Below, piece by piece: positions 9,340-18,237 of a DNA stretch of 64,000 nt (its first letter is position 1; each line of letters opens with the position of its first letter). Origin of the DNA: Novosphingobium sediminicola (lineage in GTDB: Bacteria; Pseudomonadota; Alphaproteobacteria; Sphingomonadales; Sphingomonadaceae); contig NZ_JACIDX010000005.1 in the NCBI RefSeq assembly GCF_014196525.1, positions 219,010 through 283,009 of the forward strand, in the 5' to 3' direction. The notes beneath the pieces are model-generated. The model had not been told where the DNA came from, searched no databases, and saw nothing but the letters and a program-made list of their open reading frames with translations. Both the position numbers and the translations under genes were made by a program.

Positions 9340-10671
9340 TTAGCGATAGCAGACCTTCTTGACCGCCTCGATGATGCGGGGCGTGTTGATCAGCGCGGCC
9401 TTTTCGAGGTTCGCCGCATAGGGCAGCGGAACGTCTTCATTGCACACGCGGACAACCGGCGCGTCGAGATAGTCGAAGCCGTCTTCCATCGCGATCGCCG
9501 CGATTTCCGAAGCGATCGAGCAGGTCGGCCAGCCTTCTTCGGCCACAACAAGGCGGTTGGTCTTGGCCAGCGAGGCCAGAACCGTTTCCTTGTCCAGCGG
9601 ACGCAGCGTGCGCAGGTCGATGACCTCGGCGTCAATGCCCTCACCCGCCAGCGCTTCGGCGGCTTCCAAGGCCAGACCGACGCCGATCGAATAGGACACG
9701 ATGGTCACGTCCTTGCCCTCACGCATGATGCGGGCCTTGCCGATGGGCAGAACGTGGTCGTCCAGTTCGGGCAGCTCGAACGAGCGGCCATAGATCAGCT
9801 CGTTTTCAAGGAACACGACCGGATCTTCACTGCGGATAGCAGCCTTGAGCAGGCCCTTGGCGTCCGAAGCGTCATAGGGCGCGATCACAATCAGGCCCGG
9901 AACGTTGGCATACCACGGACCATAGTTCTGCGAGTGTTGCGCGCCGACTCGGCTGGCGGCGCCATTCGGGCCACGGAACACCACCGGGCAACGCATCTGG
10001 CCACCCGACATATAGTTGGTCTTGGCCGCCGAGTTGATGATGTGGTCAATCGCCTGCATGGCGAAGTTGAACGTCATAAACTCGATCACCGGACGCAGAC
10101 CGCCCATCGCCGCGCCCGTACCGATACCGGCAAAGCCATATTCGGTGATCGGCGTGTCGATGACGCGCTTGGGGCCGAATTCGGCCAGCAGGCCCTGAGT
10201 CACCTTATAGGCGCCCTGATATTCGGCCACTTCTTCGCCCATGACGAAGACGCGCGGATCGCGGCGCATTTCCTCGGCCATCGCGTCACGCAGCGCGTCA
10301 CGCACGGTCGAGGTCTTCATGTTGGTGCCGTGAGGCACAACCGGGTCGGCCGGACGGGGCGCGGCAGCAGGCGCCGAGGCAGCAGCAGCCGGAGCAGCGG
10401 CAGGAGCCGAAGCAGCAGGCGCCGCCTCACCTTCGCCGCCGATCAGCGCGATGACCGTGCCGACCTTCACGCCTTCGGTGCCTTCGGCGATCAGGATCGA
10501 ACCGATGGTGCCTTCGTCCACCGCTTCAAATTCCATCGTCGCCTTGTCGGTTTCGATTTCGGCCAGAATGTCGCCGGAACGCACTTCGTCGCCAACCTTG
10601 ACCAGCCATTTGGCCAGCTTACCCTCTTCCATGGTGGGCGAGAGAGCGGGCATCTTGAGTTCAATCGCCAT
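9340..10671 (-). CDS. pdhB: pyruvate dehydrogenase E1 beta subunit with N-terminal lipoyl domain
   Basis: Beta subunit of the alpha2-beta2 type pyruvate dehydrogenase E1, which decarboxylates pyruvate with ThDP. The protein is 443 aa. Residues 1-80 are a lipoyl domain with the modifiable lysine K43 in ETDKATMEF. An Ala/Pro-rich linker (about 85-110) and then the E1-beta transketolase-like domain follow, including [17 protein letters not shown] and the C-terminal [16 protein letters not shown] region. An E1-beta with its own lipoyl domain is characteristic of alphaproteobacteria. The start is one base after the pdhA stop. E2 and E3 genes are not in the window. Confidence 0.95.
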   Translation of the reverse strand: MAIELKMPALSPTMEEGKLAKWLVKVGDEVRSGDILAEIETDKATMEFEAVDEGTIGSILIAEGTEGVKVGTVIALIGGEGEAAPAASAPAAAPAAAASAPAAAPRPADPVVPHGTNMKTSTVRDALRDAMAEEMRRDPRVFVMGEEVAEYQGAYKVTQGLLAEFGPKRVIDTPITEYGFAGIGTGAAMGGLRPVIEFMTFNFAMQAIDHIINSAAKTNYMSGGQMRCPVVFRGPNGAASRVGAQHSQNYGPWYANVPGLIVIAPYDASDAKGLLKAAIRSEDPVVFLENELIYGRSFELPELDDHVLPIGKARIMREGKDVTIVSYSIGVGLALEAAEALAGEGIDAEVIDLRTLRPLDKETVLASLAKTNRLVVAEEGWPTCSIASEIAAIAMEDGFDYLDAPVVRVCNEDVPLPYAANLEKAALINTPRIIEAVKKVCYR

Positions 10672-10672
10672 C

Positions 10673-11737
10673 TCAGTAAGTCTCCACCAGAACGTCGGTA
10701 AACAGCTCGTTCATCGCCGGTTCGGGCGAATTTTCCGCGAAATCGGCCGCTTCGGTGCAGATGGTGCGAATGCGCTTTTCGATTTCCTTGAGCTTTTCCT
10801 CAGGGATGCCGCGATCCAGCAGGTCCTTCTTGGCCGCCTCGATCGGGTCGCGGTGGTCGCGCACTTCGTTGACTTCCTCGCGGCTGCGATACTTGGCCGG
10901 GTCGGACATCGAGTGGCCGCGATAGCGATAGGTGTTAAGCTCCATCAGCACCGGACCATTGCCCGAACGGACATGCTCAACCGCCAGATTGGCCGCGCTG
11001 CGCACTTCCAGAACGTCCATGCCGTTCACGTCCATGCCGGGGATGCGGAAAGCCGCGCCGCGACGATGGAAATGCGTTTCGGCCGACGAACGGTTGACCG
11101 CCGTACCCATCGCGTACTGGTTGTTTTCCACAACGAAGATGATCGGCAGGTTCCACAGAGCCGCCATATTGAAGCTCTCGTAAACCTGACCCTGGTTGGC
11201 CGCGCCATCGCCGAAATAGGCAACGCACAGGCCGTTGTCTTCGTTATACTGATGCGCAAAGGCCAGACCCGCGCCCAGCGACACCTGAGCGCCCACGATG
11301 CCGTGGCCGCCATAGAACTTGTGGCTGGTGCTGAACATGTGCATCGAACCGCCCTTGCCGCGGCTGATACCAGCCTCGCGCCCGGTCAATTCGGCCATGA
11401 TCACCTTGGGATCGATGCCATAGGCCAGCATGTGGCCATGGTCACGATAGCCGGTGATCACGCTGTCGTGGCCTTCTTTCAGCGCCGACTGGATACCGAC
11501 GGCGACCGCTTCCTGGCCGATGTAAAGGTGGCAGAAGCCGCCGATCAGGCCGAGGCCGTAGAGCTGACCTGCCCGTTCCTCGAATCGGCGGATGAGGACC
11601 ATCTGCTCATAGAAATGCAGCAATTCCTCATCACTGGCGGCATAGCGCCGATTGGCCTCATAGGCGGCCTGAAGTGCATTGAGGGAGTTATCGGCTGCGG
11701 CAGGTGCCGCATTCTGGATTTTGCCGGTTCTGGCCAA
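10673..11737 (-). CDS. pdhA: pyruvate dehydrogenase E1 alpha subunit
   Basis: The ThDP-binding alpha subunit of the pyruvate dehydrogenase E1 component. It is 354 aa, with the normal order: [19 protein letters not shown] near residue 50, a GQEAVAVG segment, the ThDP motif [17 protein letters not shown] near residue 170, and the phosphorylation-loop equivalent [15 protein letters not shown] near 270. The N-terminal Ala-rich extension is usual in sphingomonads. It is separated from pdhB by a single base and certainly co-transcribed with it. Upstream, a short inverted repeat GGAGT-TAG-ACTCC lies at 11779-11791 beside a possible TATAGG -10 element. Confidence 0.95.
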   Translation of the reverse strand: MARTGKIQNAAPAAADNSLNALQAAYEANRRYAASDEELLHFYEQMVLIRRFEERAGQLYGLGLIGGFCHLYIGQEAVAVGIQSALKEGHDSVITGYRDHGHMLAYGIDPKVIMAELTGREAGISRGKGGSMHMFSTSHKFYGGHGIVGAQVSLGAGLAFAHQYNEDNGLCVAYFGDGAANQGQVYESFNMAALWNLPIIFVVENNQYAMGTAVNRSSAETHFHRRGAAFRIPGMDVNGMDVLEVRSAANLAVEHVRSGNGPVLMELNTYRYRGHSMSDPAKYRSREEVNEVRDHRDPIEAAKKDLLDRGIPEEKLKEIEKRIRTICTEAADFAENSPEPAMNELFTDVLVETY

Positions 11738-11879
11738 GACGCTTCCCCTGAAGGTCGTTATGTTCAGCCTTGCCTATAGGAGTTAGACTCCATCCAGCAA
11801 ACCGTCACATACGAATTTTGTAATGACCGCGCATCACTTCCAATGGCCCACTTGACAGAGGGCAGGAATCACCGCGCGA

Positions 11880-12191
11880 TCAGTTCACCATCATGATGAT
11901 CTCATCAGGATGCGCAACATTAAGATTTTTGCGCAACAATTCTCCGGCCAGATCAGGGTCGGCATGACGCGGATCGAGCAGGTTGACACGGTTGCGCAAT
12001 TCGTCGCGCTCAACCGCCAGTTTCTGGATTTCCTGATGGCGCTGCTCCAGCAACTGGCGATTCTCGCTCCACGCCAGCAGGCCGCTGGGCCCGGCGATCG
12101 CCACGGCAAGCATGATCAGAAGCAGACACAGGGCCACGCCCTGCGCCACAGCTTCACGCGCCATTTTTGGCCTGTGCATTCTTTGTCGCAT
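11880..12191 (-). CDS. ftsB: FtsB/DivIC-like septum formation initiator
   Basis: Small bitopic division protein of the FtsB/DivIC family, which forms the FtsQ-FtsL-FtsB complex. From ATG 12191 it has 103 aa. A short basic N-terminus and one transmembrane helix (about residues 17-36, rich in L, A, I) precede a periplasmic coiled coil with ENRQLLEQRHQEIQKL heptads. A conserved short C-terminal segment with LRNRVNLLDP follows. An in-frame TTG nine bases earlier and an ATG at 12179 are other possible starts, and no ribosome-binding site is decisive. The gene stands alone between pdhA and the PilZ gene. Confidence 0.82.
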   Translation of the reverse strand: MRQRMHRPKMAREAVAQGVALCLLLIMLAVAIAGPSGLLAWSENRQLLEQRHQEIQKLAVERDELRNRVNLLDPRHADPDLAGELLRKNLNVAHPDEIIMMVN

Positions 12192-12384
12192 AATTACCAA
12201 GAATCATAATTGGGTTCCGCTTTCAAGCCGGAACGCGCAGGAAACCGGGCAAAACCGCCAAAATTTTCGACAAATCCCCGCACGCCTCGCCCATCGCTAG
12301 GTAAACCAACCTAATCCCCGGTTCAGGCCAACTTTGGCGGACTGATTTAGAGAATCAGATCGCATTCCGCTTCAGGACAAAGCC

Positions 12385-12798
12385 ATGTCTCAGCCCGACG
12401 CCACCAACGATCCCTATGCTGACCAGCGCAATGCTCCGCGCAACAATCTGCTGCTGTCCTCAATCTGCCACTGGCCCAATCGCCAGATGGAGGAACGCGT
12501 CAAAATCCGCAATGTTTCGGCCACCGGGCTGATGGCCGAAGGCACATTGGGCGCCACGGTCGGCGAAAAGGTCGTGCTGGAATTGCGCAACATCGGGGCG
12601 ATCGAAGGCATCGTGGCCTGGGTGCAAAGCAACCGCTTCGGCGTGGCCTTTGCCCGGCCCATCGACCCCGTCCTGCTGCGCACCCCCGCCGACGTCAGCG
12701 CCAGACAGAGCGAAACCCGCGACTATTACCAGCGCGGCCCCGTCTCGGTGCTGAACCGACAGGATGAAACAAGGTCCGACCGCCTGCGCCGCATCTGA
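12385..12798 (+). CDS. PilZ domain protein
   Basis: A 137-aa single-domain PilZ protein, predicted to bind cyclic di-GMP. Both halves of the binding signature are visible: RNAPR (RxxxR) at residues 15-19 and NVSATG (the D/N-x-S-x-x-G motif) near residue 45. The beta-barrel strand IVAWVQSNRFGVAF follows. About 35 polar residues trail the domain. Its output partner is not evident from the neighbours. The stop is 1 base from the convergent P450 stop. Upstream (12201-12384) I see only a small CTGATT-TAGAG-AATCAG inverted repeat at 12342-12358. Confidence 0.83.
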   Translation: MSQPDATNDPYADQRNAPRNNLLLSSICHWPNRQMEERVKIRNVSATGLMAEGTLGATVGEKVVLELRNIGAIEGIVAWVQSNRFGVAFARPIDPVLLRTPADVSARQSETRDYYQRGPVSVLNRQDETRSDRLRRI

Positions 12799-12799
12799 A

Positions 12800-14191
12800 C
12801 TATCGGGCGCGCAGCACCAGCCCAAAACCATCGCGCGGCCGCAGGGTCAACCGCGCCACCACCTCCGGCCTGCGCCGCCCGGCCGGATATTCCAGCCGGA
12901 AATGGCGGATCACCTCGGCAAGAATCAGCGCCGCCTCCTGCTGGGCAAAGCCCGCGCCGATGCAGATTCGTTCGCCCTTGCCAAAGGGTATCCACGCCTC
13001 CTTCAACGCCTCGGCCCCCTCTGGCGTAGCGAATCGGTCGGGCGCAAAAGCATGAGGGCAAGCCCAATTGCCCGGATTTCGATGAACCAGCCATGGCGCG
13101 ACCAGCATCAGCTCGCCCGCCGCGATTCGCTTGTCGCGCATGGTCATGGACACCTCGGATGTGCGTGGCAGAAACCCCACCGGCGGATAGAGGCGCAGTG
13201 CCTCGCGATAGAGGTTGCGCACCCCCTCCAGCGCTTTGACATGCTCGTATTCGAGCGCCCCGCCCCCGGTTGCCGCCTCGATCTCGCCATGGAGCCGCTC
13301 CTGCATTTCCGGGCATTCCGAGAGCAGATAAAGCGCCCAGCCCAGCGATGTCGCCGTCGTCTCATGCCCGGCCAGAAAGATCAGCGCCAGTTGGTCCACC
13401 AACTCATCCGAGGTAAACCCCGCCCCGCTGACCGGATGACGCGCATCGAGCAGGGCATCGAGAATATCGCGCCGCTCACCGCTCCTGCCCTGTGCGACAC
13501 GGGCCTCCACAATCGGCGCAAAGACCGCGCGCACCCTTTCCCCCAGCCGCCACGCCCTGCGCCCCAGCCCGAAGCCCGGCAAACGATACATGCGCAGCAG
13601 ATGCGCTCGCTGCGACACGCTCTGATATTCGCCAAAGGCGCGATAGACCGCCCCAGCCTCCGCCTCGCCCAGCTCCACCGAAAAGATCGTGCGAAAGATC
13701 ACATCGGCCGTCACATGCGTCATCAGCGGATCGACATCCACTGCCCGCCCGCCCGCTGCATCCGCCTGCCCCCGCATCCGCCCGATCATATCCCGCGTGG
13801 CCGCCGCCATCAGGGGAAAGGCGCGCTTCAGATTGGTGTGAACAAAGGCCGGATTGATCATCGCGCGCTGATGCGCCCATTCCTCGCCATTGCTGACAAA
13901 CACGCTGTTGCCGATCATCGGGGCCAGCATGTCATGCACCATCCGATGCTTGGGAAACTGCGTCGCATCGCCCAGCACACGCCCCACCAGCGCCATGTCA
14001 TTGACCATAAACGCCCGCCCCGCAGGCAATTGCGTCACCCCCAGCTTCATCGTGTAAGCCCGCCCATGGAGCATATCGAGCCAGCTTTTCCACCAGCCCA
14101 GATAGAAGCGGCGGAGCAACCCCGGCTTTTTCGCCAAAGGCGCGGGATAAGGCGGGGTAAAGGGGCGTTCAGTCATTTCACTGGCATTCAT
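12800..14191 (-). CDS. cytochrome P450
   Basis: A heme-thiolate monooxygenase of 463 aa. The I-helix oxygen-binding AGHETTATSLGW, the K-helix ExxR within EALRLYP and the heme-ligand loop FGKGERICIGAG (Cys thiolate) are all intact. The chosen start ATG 14191 follows a GAGG, and its reading frame overlaps the 3' end of the upstream hydrolase gene by 14 bp. ATG 14176 is an alternative. Sequence style (FPKHRMVHDMLAP, NPAFVHTNLKRAF) resembles bacterial P450s related to CYP4/CYP102-like families that hydroxylate fatty or terpenoid substrates, but the substrate cannot be named. No ferredoxin or reductase is adjacent. Confidence 0.9.
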   Translation of the reverse strand: MNASEMTERPFTPPYPAPLAKKPGLLRRFYLGWWKSWLDMLHGRAYTMKLGVTQLPAGRAFMVNDMALVGRVLGDATQFPKHRMVHDMLAPMIGNSVFVSNGEEWAHQRAMINPAFVHTNLKRAFPLMAAATRDMIGRMRGQADAAGGRAVDVDPLMTHVTADVIFRTIFSVELGEAEAGAVYRAFGEYQSVSQRAHLLRMYRLPGFGLGRRAWRLGERVRAVFAPIVEARVAQGRSGERRDILDALLDARHPVSGAGFTSDELVDQLALIFLAGHETTATSLGWALYLLSECPEMQERLHGEIEAATGGGALEYEHVKALEGVRNLYREALRLYPPVGFLPRTSEVSMTMRDKRIAAGELMLVAPWLVHRNPGNWACPHAFAPDRFATPEGAEALKEAWIPFGKGERICIGAGFAQQEAALILAEVIRHFRLEYPAGRRRPEVVARLTLRPRDGFGLVLRAR

Positions 14192-15308
14192 GGCGCTGCG
14201 CCTCAAACGCGGCGATGGATTGGGCGATGGGCCGGGCCGAGGCCACCAGCCCCAGATAATCCACCGGCGATGCGCGATCCAATCGGCGCAGATAATCGAA
14301 ATGGGTCTGATATTTGTCGCGCCGCCGCCGCGCATAATGGGCCGGATCGCAATAGACGAACCAGCGTGGGGTAATCTGCACCAGCCCCTCAGGCGCCTCC
14401 TTTGCTCGCCCAAGGCATGGCGCAACCAGCGGCACACAGGCGCCATCCGTGACGGAGGCAATGTCGAGCCAGCGGAAATCCCCAGCAGCCACCGCGTCCA
14501 GATCCGTGCCAAACCACGCCGCATCCCCCCGGCAGGCGATCAGTTGCACCACGCTGCCCAGCGTCACCAGCGCGAAATGGTCCGGCATCGCCCCTCCTCG
14601 CCGCGCCAGCAGTCGCGCCATCACCATCATCGACAGGATCGTCCCCGCCGAATGCGCGATCAGCAGGACCTCGTCCCAATCCTCCTCCAGCGCCGCCGCG
14701 ATGCGTTCGGCAAAACCGTCCAACCTCTCTTCCAGCCCCGGCGCCTCTCGCCGCGCAATAATCGTGCTGAAAATCACAAAGCGCAGCAGCCACAGGCTAT
14801 GCAACCGCTTCTGCAACTCCATCGCCAACACCCAGCCCAGCCCCAGCGCCACCGGCAAGGCCAGCCACCCGCGCCCCGCCAAACCCCACAGGCCCAGCGC
14901 CAACAGCATCGGCAGCGCGATAAACAGCACGCCGGGCGAAAACAGCGTGACCCACCCCGCTCTTGGCCAGCGCCGCGCCAGTCGCCAGTCCAGATGGCGG
15001 CAAAGGTGCCAATAGGTCCTTACCCCCTGCCACAGCAGCGCGGGGGGATGTTTGGCCCATGTGGCGCGAACAATATCGTCCCACACCAGAAATTCATGCG
15101 CGCCCGATGCCGCCCCATCCTCCCGGCCCAGCGTCCAGACCACATTGCCCTCCGCCCGGCCCCGACGCGACAGCATCAAGCCCCCATCCTTGGCGGCCTC
15201 CTCGGCCAGAATGGCGTGGTAATGGCGGCTGCCGCGCGGGTCATAGCCGGGCAGATAGAAGATTTTGCGCTTGAAAGCGGGCGCGGGCGCGGGTCTATCC
15301 TTGGCCAT
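14178..15308 (-). CDS. membrane-associated alpha/beta-hydrolase-like protein
   Basis: A 376-aa protein that I do not recognise as a named family. An N-terminal strand-loop KIFYLPGYDPRGSRHYH resembles an alpha/beta-hydrolase oxyanion region. Two adjacent hydrophobic helices lie at about 125-170. A nucleophile-elbow-like IAHSAGTI (AHSAG, variant GxSxG) near residue 220 follows the segment DEVLLIAHSAG. A lipase or esterase acting at the membrane is a fair inference. The start ATG 15308 shares two bases with the start codon of the divergent gene at 15307. Its 3' end overlaps the P450 gene by 14 bp, so the two are one transcription unit and may share a lipid pathway. Confidence 0.65.
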   Translation of the reverse strand: MAKDRPAPAPAFKRKIFYLPGYDPRGSRHYHAILAEEAAKDGGLMLSRRGRAEGNVVWTLGREDGAASGAHEFLVWDDIVRATWAKHPPALLWQGVRTYWHLCRHLDWRLARRWPRAGWVTLFSPGVLFIALPMLLALGLWGLAGRGWLALPVALGLGWVLAMELQKRLHSLWLLRFVIFSTIIARREAPGLEERLDGFAERIAAALEEDWDEVLLIAHSAGTILSMMVMARLLARRGGAMPDHFALVTLGSVVQLIACRGDAAWFGTDLDAVAAGDFRWLDIASVTDGACVPLVAPCLGRAKEAPEGLVQITPRWFVYCDPAHYARRRRDKYQTHFDYLRRLDRASPVDYLGLVASARPIAQSIAAFEAQRHECQ

Positions 15309-15585
15309 GACCGATCGCCAATACTGCCTGTTCATGAATGGCCGCATCCGCAATCGCAACATAGGGTGCAAGCGGCATGACAATGCCTATGGCATCAACG
15401 GCGGCGGCACCGGGGCCGACCGGCGCCGCGCCGACCGCGCGCTCTATGCCCATATGCGGGAAAACGGCGATCCGCTGGCCCTGCTGGTGCTGGCTTTCAC
15501 GCGTCTGTTCGGCTGGTTCTTCTTTAACTATCATGGCAAGCCCTGGCGCGGACAACTGGTCCGCAAGCTCTTTCCGGGCTACTGA
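15307..15585 (+). CDS. small phospholipase-A2-like protein
   Basis: A 92-aa protein starting at ATG 15307. The segment C20-K-R-H23-D24-N-A-Y27 followed by ADRALYAHM resembles the His-Asp active-site helix of secretory and prokaryotic phospholipase A2 (C-x-x-H-D-x-x-Y). A second cysteine is C7. There is no signal peptide, and the C-terminus has one hydrophobic, aromatic segment (FGWFFFNY). Codon use is normal for the window. The start codon overlaps that of the divergent hydrolase gene. The assignment rests on one short motif and could be wrong. A conserved small protein of unknown function is the alternative. Confidence 0.5.
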   Translation: MTDRQYCLFMNGRIRNRNIGCKRHDNAYGINGGGTGADRRRADRALYAHMRENGDPLALLVLAFTRLFGWFFFNYHGKPWRGQLVRKLFPGY

Positions 15586-15831
15586 ATTTGCCGCGACCGC
15601 AACACAAGGCTTGCAGCCGAAATGGCCGAAACGGATGCCATTTATGGCTTTTTTAGGTGCAAGCTGTGCTGGGGCTGGATAGTCTCGGCATCAGAAGAAC
15701 AAAACATGCTGGCCTTGTCCGGCTTTCCGATCCGCAACTTTGTGTGGTCGCCTTCATCTCAACCTATCCCTAAGCGATATGAAGGCGGCCCCTTTCCTGT
15801 GCGCCTGTTTTCCAGCCGGTGGGCCCCTGCG
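15586..15831. other. 246-bp gap without a recognised gene
   Basis: Lies between the PLA2-like gene and the response-regulator stop, where the two strands converge. It is less GC-rich than its surroundings. I see no convincing ORF, tRNA, repeat or terminator hairpin with a U-run. Confidence 0.5.
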
Positions 15832-16524
15832 TTACACAGAGGCCGGAACCAACAGACGATAGCCCACGCCCGGTTCGGTCAGTATCATCTGGGGATCGGA
15901 CGGATTGATCTCCAGCTTTTGCCGCAACATGCCGATATAGACGCGCAGATATTGCGGGTCGGCCTCTGACCGGCCCCAACCGGCGGCCAGCAGGCGCTTT
16001 TGCGTCACCACCTGCCCCGCGCTGTCGGCCAGCATACGCAACAGATTGTATTCCTTGGGTGAAAGCTTGATGAGATCACCGCGCAGCCGCACCTCGCGCG
16101 TGCCGAAATCAATGCTCAGATGGCCCAGATCCAGCCCCTCGGGCACCTCGATCAGATGCTGCCGCCGCCGCAGCGCCGAACGCACCCGCGCCAGCAATTC
16201 GCCCAGCACAAAAGGTTTGTCGACATAATCATCGGCGCCTTCGTCCAGCGCGGCGATCTTCTCTGCCTCCTGATGGCGGGCGGAGATGACGATGATCGGG
16301 GTCGAGGAGGTCTCGCGGATCTTACGAATCACCTGCTTGCCGTCCATATCGGGCAGGCCCAGATCGAGCAGCACCACATCAGGATCGGCAAGCAGGAAAC
16401 TGGCCAGAGCCGCCGTGCCGTCGCTGGCCACGGTCACCTCATGGCCCACCGCGCGCAACGCCGGACGCAGCGCCGTCACGATGCCCACTTCATCATCCAC
16501 CAGCAGGATATGACCGCTAACCAT
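15832..16524 (-). CDS. OmpR-family response regulator, KdpE-like
   Basis: A 230-aa two-component response regulator. The receiver domain (1-120) has the acidic pair in LLVDDE, the phosphorylatable Asp in VVLLDLGLPDMDG and the lysine in VDKPF. The winged-helix OmpR output domain (130-230) ends with the typical LRVYIGMLRQKLE and GVGYRLL. Overall similarity is to KdpE. It lies 8 bases after the kinase gene and is its evident partner. No kdpFABC genes are present here, so potassium control is not implied. Confidence 0.88.
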   Translation of the reverse strand: MVSGHILLVDDEVGIVTALRPALRAVGHEVTVASDGTAALASFLLADPDVVLLDLGLPDMDGKQVIRKIRETSSTPIIVISARHQEAEKIAALDEGADDYVDKPFVLGELLARVRSALRRRQHLIEVPEGLDLGHLSIDFGTREVRLRGDLIKLSPKEYNLLRMLADSAGQVVTQKRLLAAGWGRSEADPQYLRVYIGMLRQKLEINPSDPQMILTEPGVGYRLLVPASV

Positions 16525-16532
16525 ATGCTTCC

Positions 16533-18188
16533 TTATGCCTTCATGCTTGCCGCGCCCGGCGACCGATCAACAGCGTCATCCGCCATATTGGCGCCAATTT
16601 CGCCCGGCGCCATATTGGCGCCAATTTCATCGTCATCCTCATCGGCCAACCGGCTCTGATCCTGCTCCATCAGGGGCAGGATGATGGTGATGCGCGTTCC
16701 CTGCCCATCGCACAGCGGCGATTCAAGTTTAATCCTGCCGCCCGACGCCTGAACAAAGCCGCGCACGATGGCCAGCCCCAGCCCCGATCCTTGCGGCACA
16801 CGGGCATCGCGCGCAAGCCGATAGAAGCGGTCGAACACCCTTTCCTGCTCGGCAGGGGGAATGCCATGGCCTTCGTCGCTGATGGCGATATGACACCACG
16901 AGCCATCAGACATGCAGGCAATGGTGATCGGGCTGCCCGCCGGGCTATAACGGATCGCGTTTTGCAACACATTGGTCACGGCCAGATCAAACAGCGTAGC
17001 GTCGGTGCGCACCAGCAATTCCTGCGCGGGCATGTGAAGCGTCATCGGATGGGTCTGGCGATGCATCTGCACCCGGCCCATGATCGCGCGCAAACTCTCG
17101 CCCACCGGCAGCAGCGACCAGCTCAAACCCTCCTCTCCCGCCTCCAGCCGCGTCATCTGGAGCAGGTTGGTGGTCAGATCGTTGAGTCTTGCCGCCTCCT
17201 TGACGATGCCGTCGAGCAATTCGCGCGACGTTTCGCGGTCGAATTGCGGGCCAAAGTGCAGCAGGCTGGCGGCCGAGGCGCTGATCGCGGTCAAGGGGCT
17301 GCGCAGATCGTGGCTGACCGAGGAGAGCAGCGCCGATTTCAGCTCCTCGGTCCGGGCATGGGCATGGGCCTCGGACAGGCGCAGCGACAGGTCAATCCGT
17401 TCGAGCGCCAGCGCCGCCATCCGCCCCTGCGCCAGCATCAGGCCGATGCCCCGCGCCCGCGCCGTGGTCCGATCCACCACCATTGCCCCAACGCAATGCT
17501 CGCCCGCCAGCAGGCGGCAACCGATCAGATGTTCATCCTCCAGCCATTCTGGCTCCCACAGCATCGCAGCCTGGGCCAGCGCGATCCATTCGGGCCCATC
17601 TGCGCTCTGGCCCACCGGGACAGCGCGCCCTTCGGTCATCCGATAAAGGCCAATGCCACCGCCCGGCCCGGCCAGCAGGCTTTCGCACAGGATGCTGTGG
17701 ACCGCCTCGTCACTGCTCGCGCTCTGCAACTGGCGCGAGAGGGACAGCAGGCTGGCCAGTTGCTGATTGGAGCGGTTGGCGCGGGTCGCCTCATCGCGCA
17801 GGCGGCCCGAAAGCAGGCCCGAAATCACCGCGCAAAGCGCAAAGACCACCGGCGGGGCAAGGTCAGTGGTGCGGCTGATCGCCAGTTCAAACACCGGCTC
17901 GGATACAAAGAAGTCGAACAGCAGCGAGGACAGCAGCGCGCAAAGCAGCGAAGGCATCAGCCCATAGAGCGCGCCCACCATCGACACGCCCACCACAAAG
18001 ACCAGCGAGGCATAGCCCTCGCCCAGCCATGGATTGAGCAGAATGCCGATGAGAGAAAAGCCGCCCACCAGCCCAAGCGAGGCCAGATAAGGCCAGTAGG
18101 GATGCGCGCGCATCGCATCGCGATCCGCCATGGCGGGCCGGTCCGGCTCTGTCACGGCCTTCAGGTCAAGAGAAAGGGGGCTTTTCAC
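16533..18188 (-). CDS. sensor histidine kinase, KdpD-like without the N-terminal domains
   Basis: A 551-aa kinase with four closely spaced transmembrane helices (about residues 30-120, the DUF4118/KdpD transmembrane region). A GAF-like segment comes next, followed by HisKA with the phosphorylated His in SSVSHDLRSPLTAIS and HATPase motifs NAIRYSP, DEGHGIP and GSGLGLAIV. Full-length KdpD is near 900 aa and begins with KdpD and USP domains, both absent here. Start is GTG 18188 behind AAAGGA. The C-terminal tail carries a tandem duplicated nonapeptide with EIGANMA, encoded by an exact 20-bp direct repeat. The gene sits 49 bases after an MFS transporter gene on the same strand, suggesting the pair senses or controls that transporter's substrate. 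Confidence 0.88.
   Translation of the reverse strand: MKSPLSLDLKAVTEPDRPAMADRDAMRAHPYWPYLASLGLVGGFSLIGILLNPWLGEGYASLVFVVGVSMVGALYGLMPSLLCALLSSLLFDFFVSEPVFELAISRTTDLAPPVVFALCAVISGLLSGRLRDEATRANRSNQQLASLLSLSRQLQSASSDEAVHSILCESLLAGPGGGIGLYRMTEGRAVPVGQSADGPEWIALAQAAMLWEPEWLEDEHLIGCRLLAGEHCVGAMVVDRTTARARGIGLMLAQGRMAALALERIDLSLRLSEAHAHARTEELKSALLSSVSHDLRSPLTAISASAASLLHFGPQFDRETSRELLDGIVKEAARLNDLTTNLLQMTRLEAGEEGLSWSLLPVGESLRAIMGRVQMHRQTHPMTLHMPAQELLVRTDATLFDLAVTNVLQNAIRYSPAGSPITIACMSDGSWCHIAISDEGHGIPPAEQERVFDRFYRLARDARVPQGSGLGLAIVRGFVQASGGRIKLESPLCDGQGTRITIILPLMEQDQSRLADEDDDEIGANMAPGEIGANMADDAVDRSPGAASMKA
16582..16628. repeat. 20-bp direct repeat, 27-bp period, inside kinase 3' end
   Basis: GCCATATTGGCGCCAATTTC occurs at 16582-16601 and again at 16609-16628 with 7 bases between. 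Each copy also contains the palindrome TTGGCGCCAA. It encodes the duplicated EIGANMA peptide of the kinase tail. Confidence 0.9.
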
Positions 18189-18237
18189 GCCCCCTTTCCT
18201 TTGCAGATCTATGACCTGCGGGCAATGGTGTAGCCGT

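Noticed and set aside
12764..14374. 536-codon plus-strand frame opposite the P450
   Set aside because: Antisense to a P450 with all catalytic motifs; the product is Arg/Gln/Pro-rich.
14192..14524. N-terminal extension of the P450 frame to 14524
   Set aside because: It lies within the conserved C-terminal half of the hydrolase gene, and the P450 family start fits ATG 14191.
15622..15969. 115-codon plus-strand frame after the PLA2-like gene
   Set aside because: It runs into the antisense of the response regulator, and it has no start signal or recognisable motif.
16582..16628. Insertion-sequence footprint or target duplication
   Set aside because: The repeat is in frame, has only a 7-bp spacer and no inverted ends, so tandem duplication is the simpler explanation.
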